Shown piece by piece: positions 61,548 to 64,000 of a stretch of 64,000 bases of DNA. The notes under the pieces were generated by a model. It was not told where the DNA came from and searched no databases. It saw only the letters and a list, made by a program, of their open reading frames with translations. The stretch is taken from NCBI GenBank assembly GCA_025266875.1, contig JALLLT010000078.1, positions 41,879-105,878 on the forward strand. Reading direction: 5' to 3'. This DNA comes from Fennellomyces sp. T-0311 (Eukaryota > Mucoromycota > Mucoromycetes > Mucorales > Lichtheimiaceae). Numbering within the stretch: the first letter of the stretch is position 1; the number at the start of each line of letters is the position of its first letter. The translations under genes were made by a program, and so were the position numbers.

Positions 61548-61837
61548 AGATAAGAGCAAAGTAGTGAATATCGAAAAGGGACAATAGAAGTCAACAAGAC
61601 TCAGAAAACTGTAGTTTATTAATAAAGAGTTTGCTCTATTTATATTAAATACTTATTATGGATGGGACTTCCTATTACCGATGTTATCCAAGGTCATATC
61701 ATGATTATACCTGTATATCCATTATATATATCATGTTGGGATGTTATTGAGAAACGAGTAATATCTATCATTATAGAGCTGATCCATAACAAATAACGAT
61801 AAGCTAAGTAATAGCTGTTGACATGCATTCATGATAA
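61548..61837 (-). repeat. LTR-like repeat, copy 2, strongly A/T-shifted
   Basis: Homolog of 55210-55844 without the solo-LTR insertion. Nearly all differences from copy 1 are C-to-T or G-to-A in this copy. It is cut on the right by the 110-bp TIR element at a TA. Confidence 0.8.
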
Positions 61838-61839
61838 TA

Positions 61840-61949
61840 GGGGGTTTCAGAGTTGAAAATGTGGTTGCATATGCAAAAAATTTACATAAACTATTCATTT
61901 CCCGATGGCCAATAAGATTTTATGTCATTTTTTCAACTCTGAAACCCCC
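61840..61949. mobile_element. 110-bp TIR element, copy B
   Basis: Same 20-base perfect terminal inverted repeats as copy A. It abuts the LTR of the Ty3-type element directly, with no base or only one base between. Confidence 0.85.
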
Positions 61950-62224
61950 TGTGGTGAGAGAGAATGGATCGAGAAAAACAGTAAGTTCTGTGAGAATCGA
62001 ATATGTCTTTATTATGTTAACGGTTCTCTCTATTTATATTGCTCGAGATAAAACTCATAATCAAATAGCCGTGGTCGGGAGGATGCCATATCATATAGCC
62101 GACACGGCAATGTTTCTAGACTTCTTGGAAGATCTAGTCAAGCCGGAAGGCTGTCAATGTATTATTCAGGTACCGTCATACGTTTACCCGGTAGTGCCGA
62201 CTAGCTAGTACCTTGGATACCACA
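61950..62224 (-). mobile_element. 3' LTR of the Ty3-type element, 275 bp
   Basis: In element (minus) orientation it begins TGTGGTATCC and ends CTCTCACCACA. TATAAATA (62031-62038) and AATAAA (62008-62013) are on the minus strand. A purine tract, GGAAGGGGG then TAA, lies immediately before it at 62225-62236, the expected polypurine primer for plus-strand synthesis. Confidence 0.88.
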
Positions 62225-62260
62225 TTACCCCCTTCCAGGCTTGAAGCCGATTTTGAGTAT

Positions 62261-64000
62261 TTATGCTTGTCGGCGTTTTTTCCGACTTTCAGCATTATTT
62301 CGAGGGCTAATGCGTTTTGCGCGTTCAGCAGGCATACGCTTATTATTTGTTTGTGGTAGACTGGTTCCTAACCGTTCCCAGTACTTGGTAATAGTACGAG
62401 GGTCGGTGAATTGTTCATATGGCTCCCATGTATCGTCCTCAGGTTTATAGCCTCTCCATCGGACTTTATACAGATACTGACCGTTTCGGTCTATTTTATG
62501 CTTCACGATGTTTTCGACTTCGTAGATTTGATCTGCAGGAATAATTTCATCCTGTGAGATGAGCTTAAGGTGCGATGGTGGTATATTGATGGGGAGGATT
62601 TCTCCTTGTTCATCTTTTAATACGTATGAACCACCTTTGGTCTTATGAACCACGGTGTAGGGTCCTTCATAATCAGGGAAGAGTTTACCCTTTTTATCCC
62701 TTACGCGTTTCATGACGTGACTATCCACGGGGAATTCAACAAGCAGGTGTTTTTTGTCAAACTTTCCTCTTTGCTTGTTCGTTAACGCTTCGACTCGTTC
62801 AGCAATCGCGGGGTAAACGACTTCGGACATATGCTCGATCCTTTCCAACAAGTCTTTTCTGCTCATTGGCGGTAGTACTTCGGCATCTCGGTAGTCCTCA
62901 AAGTTATTTATCTTCCTGGCGAACATCAGCGAGAAGGGCGCGGTGTCAGTGCGTTTTGATACTTTCGCGTTTATCGACAACTGAACACTCGGTACGAATA
63001 GATCCCAATTTTTGTGGACACCTTTTACACGTTTCTTGATTGCGCGCATTGATGTTTGTACGGTTCTTTCAGCAGCACCATTTGCTCTGGGGTGGTATGG
63101 ACTCACGAGCCTATGCTCAATATTGCTGGCTCTTGCGAATCGTTTCATGAGGTCGTTGACGAATTCGGTGCCATTATCCGAGGTAAGTATGGTGGGCAAT
63201 CCGAAGGTCATAAATACTTGGACGAGTTCATTCACAATTGTGTGCGACTGTTTGTCCGGTATAGGTCTTAGTACTACAAATCGTGTGCATATATCGATCA
63301 TGACTAACAGATAATTGTTTCCACTGCTTGATGTAGTCAGCGGTCCAGCGAGGTCGATTGACCAATGGTCTCCAGGTAAATAAGCTCTGACTGCTTTAAG
63401 CGGGTGATACCCTTTCTTCGCAATATTGAATTTCTGACATTCTTTGCAGGATTTTACGACTTCTACAGCGTCATCCTTTATCGATGTCCAATGTAGTCCA
63501 TTGCTATGGATTGCCTTTACGATGGCTTCAGCGCCAAAGTGGCCAAATAGGTGAGCTTTTTCGAGGATGTCTTTTCTTTCCTCTTCTGGGGGTTCCATCG
63601 TTTCGTTCTGGATTTTCACTGCGCGGTGAGCTAATTCCTTACGCGGTGTTTTTCTTTTGTTAAGGAATGTGTATGGCTGAGCTTCACCCCCTTCCAGCGT
63701 CCGATCTTCATTGAAGAGGCGCGACAGATTATCGGCCAGGACATTCTGGATACCAGGCAAGTAGATGACTTCAAAGTCATAGGTCATAAGGGTGTCCCAA
63801 TAATTTGCCATAAGTGCATTAACATCCTTTTGTGTATGAATATAGGAGAGAGCTTTGTGATCGCATTGGACTTTCAGGTTGGAGCAGCCCCAGATGAACT
63901 TATGGAATTTCTTTAGTCCAAAAACAAGTGAGGTCAACTCGCGGCGGGTGACACTGTAATTCTTTTCTGACTTGGTCAGGGAACGTGCCATTGAACCAAT
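62261..64000 (-). CDS. Ty3/gypsy-type polyprotein, C-terminal part (RNase H, integrase, chromodomain); continues past window
   Basis: Open from the right edge to the stop at 62261; about 580 residues are visible. The order is end of RNase H (SVTRRELTSLVFGLKKFHKF, CDHKALSYI, VLADNLSR), zinc-binding H-H-C-C of integrase (HLFGH, SCKECQKF), and catalytic core DDE in WSIDLAGPL, TSDNGTEF and NGAAERTVQ. These are followed by the GPY module (YEGPYTVVHK) and a C-terminal chromodomain (YEVENIVKHKI, YKVRWRGYKPEDDTWEPYEQ). This order (RNase H before integrase, chromodomain last) defines chromoviruses of the Ty3 group. The chromodomain probably steers insertion to modified histones. No stop or frameshift is visible, so the element may be young. 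The reverse transcriptase, protease, gag and 5' LTR lie outside the window. Confidence 0.95.
   Translation of the reverse strand: MGSMARSLTKSEKNYSVTRRELTSLVFGLKKFHKFIWGCSNLKVQCDHKALSYIHTQKDVNALMANYWDTLMTYDFEVIYLPGIQNVLADNLSRLFNEDRTLEGGEAQPYTFLNKRKTPRKELAHRAVKIQNETMEPPEEERKDILEKAHLFGHFGAEAIVKAIHSNGLHWTSIKDDAVEVVKSCKECQKFNIAKKGYHPLKAVRAYLPGDHWSIDLAGPLTTSSSGNNYLLVMIDICTRFVVLRPIPDKQSHTIVNELVQVFMTFGLPTILTSDNGTEFVNDLMKRFARASNIEHRLVSPYHPRANGAAERTVQTSMRAIKKRVKGVHKNWDLFVPSVQLSINAKVSKRTDTAPFSLMFARKINNFEDYRDAEVLPPMSRKDLLERIEHMSEVVYPAIAERVEALTNKQRGKFDKKHLLVEFPVDSHVMKRVRDKKGKLFPDYEGPYTVVHKTKGGSYVLKDEQGEILPINIPPSHLKLISQDEIIPADQIYEVENIVKHKIDRNGQYLYKVRWRGYKPEDDTWEPYEQFTDPRTITKYWERLGTSLPQTNNKRMPAERAKRISPRNNAESRKKRRQA

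Overview
The window is fungal nuclear DNA. The closest fit is an early-diverging filamentous fungus of the Mucoromycota, most likely Mucorales. Most genes are cut by many short introns (about 50-75 bases) with GT-AG borders. The orotidine-5'-phosphate decarboxylase reads very like mucoralean PyrG and carries two introns. The assignment rests on protein character and gene style, since no database search was possible. Exon borders given in the entries were deduced by hand from splice signals and preserved reading frame.

Region 1 (1-24 kb): a very large Rim15-type kinase (5' end outside the window), a small unknown gene, a gene-poor 2.5 kb stretch, S-formylglutathione hydrolase, the CCCH/FG nucleoporin Nup42, a small C2-domain protein, a secreted M28 aminopeptidase, a 3.3 kb decayed stretch ending in a degenerate copy of that aminopeptidase's 3' end, then pyrG and an HSF-type transcription factor.

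Region 2 (25.8-40.7 kb): the densest part. It holds a Ubp8-type SAGA deubiquitinase, an Apq12-like nuclear-envelope protein, the SNF1/AMPK catalytic subunit (14 exons, two of them microexons), a Pumilio RNA-binding protein, an unknown protein with a dense SQ/TQ cluster, mitochondrial Ind1/NUBPL, an Ecm33-like GPI cell-wall protein and a small divergent unknown gene.

Region 3 (40.7-45.8 kb) holds no intact gene. It contains eroded coding remnants, including a possible Fanzor/TnpB-like C-terminus. Region 4 (45.8-51.7 kb) returns to compact housekeeping genes: Etp1/BRAP2-type E3 ligase, an SRRM1-like PWI splicing factor, a multi-pass Golgi-type membrane protein and an HMG-box protein.

Region 5 (51.7-64 kb) is an AT-rich repeat landscape: LTR fragments, a solo LTR nested in an older LTR-like repeat with perfect target duplications, a 373-bp TIR element, a family of 110-bp TIR elements, LTR-like direct repeats, one tRNA-Thr(UGU), and at the right edge a Ty3-type chromodomain retrotransposon. 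The two copies of one repeat differ almost only by C-to-T/G-to-A changes, which looks like repeat-directed mutation or deamination.

Several genes belong to connected processes. SNF1 and Rim15 both act in nutrient and quiescence signalling. Nup42 and Apq12 act at the nuclear pore and envelope, SRRM1 and the Pumilio protein in mRNA processing and control, and Ubp8 and the HMG protein on chromatin. Nothing suggests a dedicated gene cluster. No confident novel multi-gene system was found; the best leads are the SQ/TQ-cluster gene, the RIP-like repeat decay and the nested transposons.
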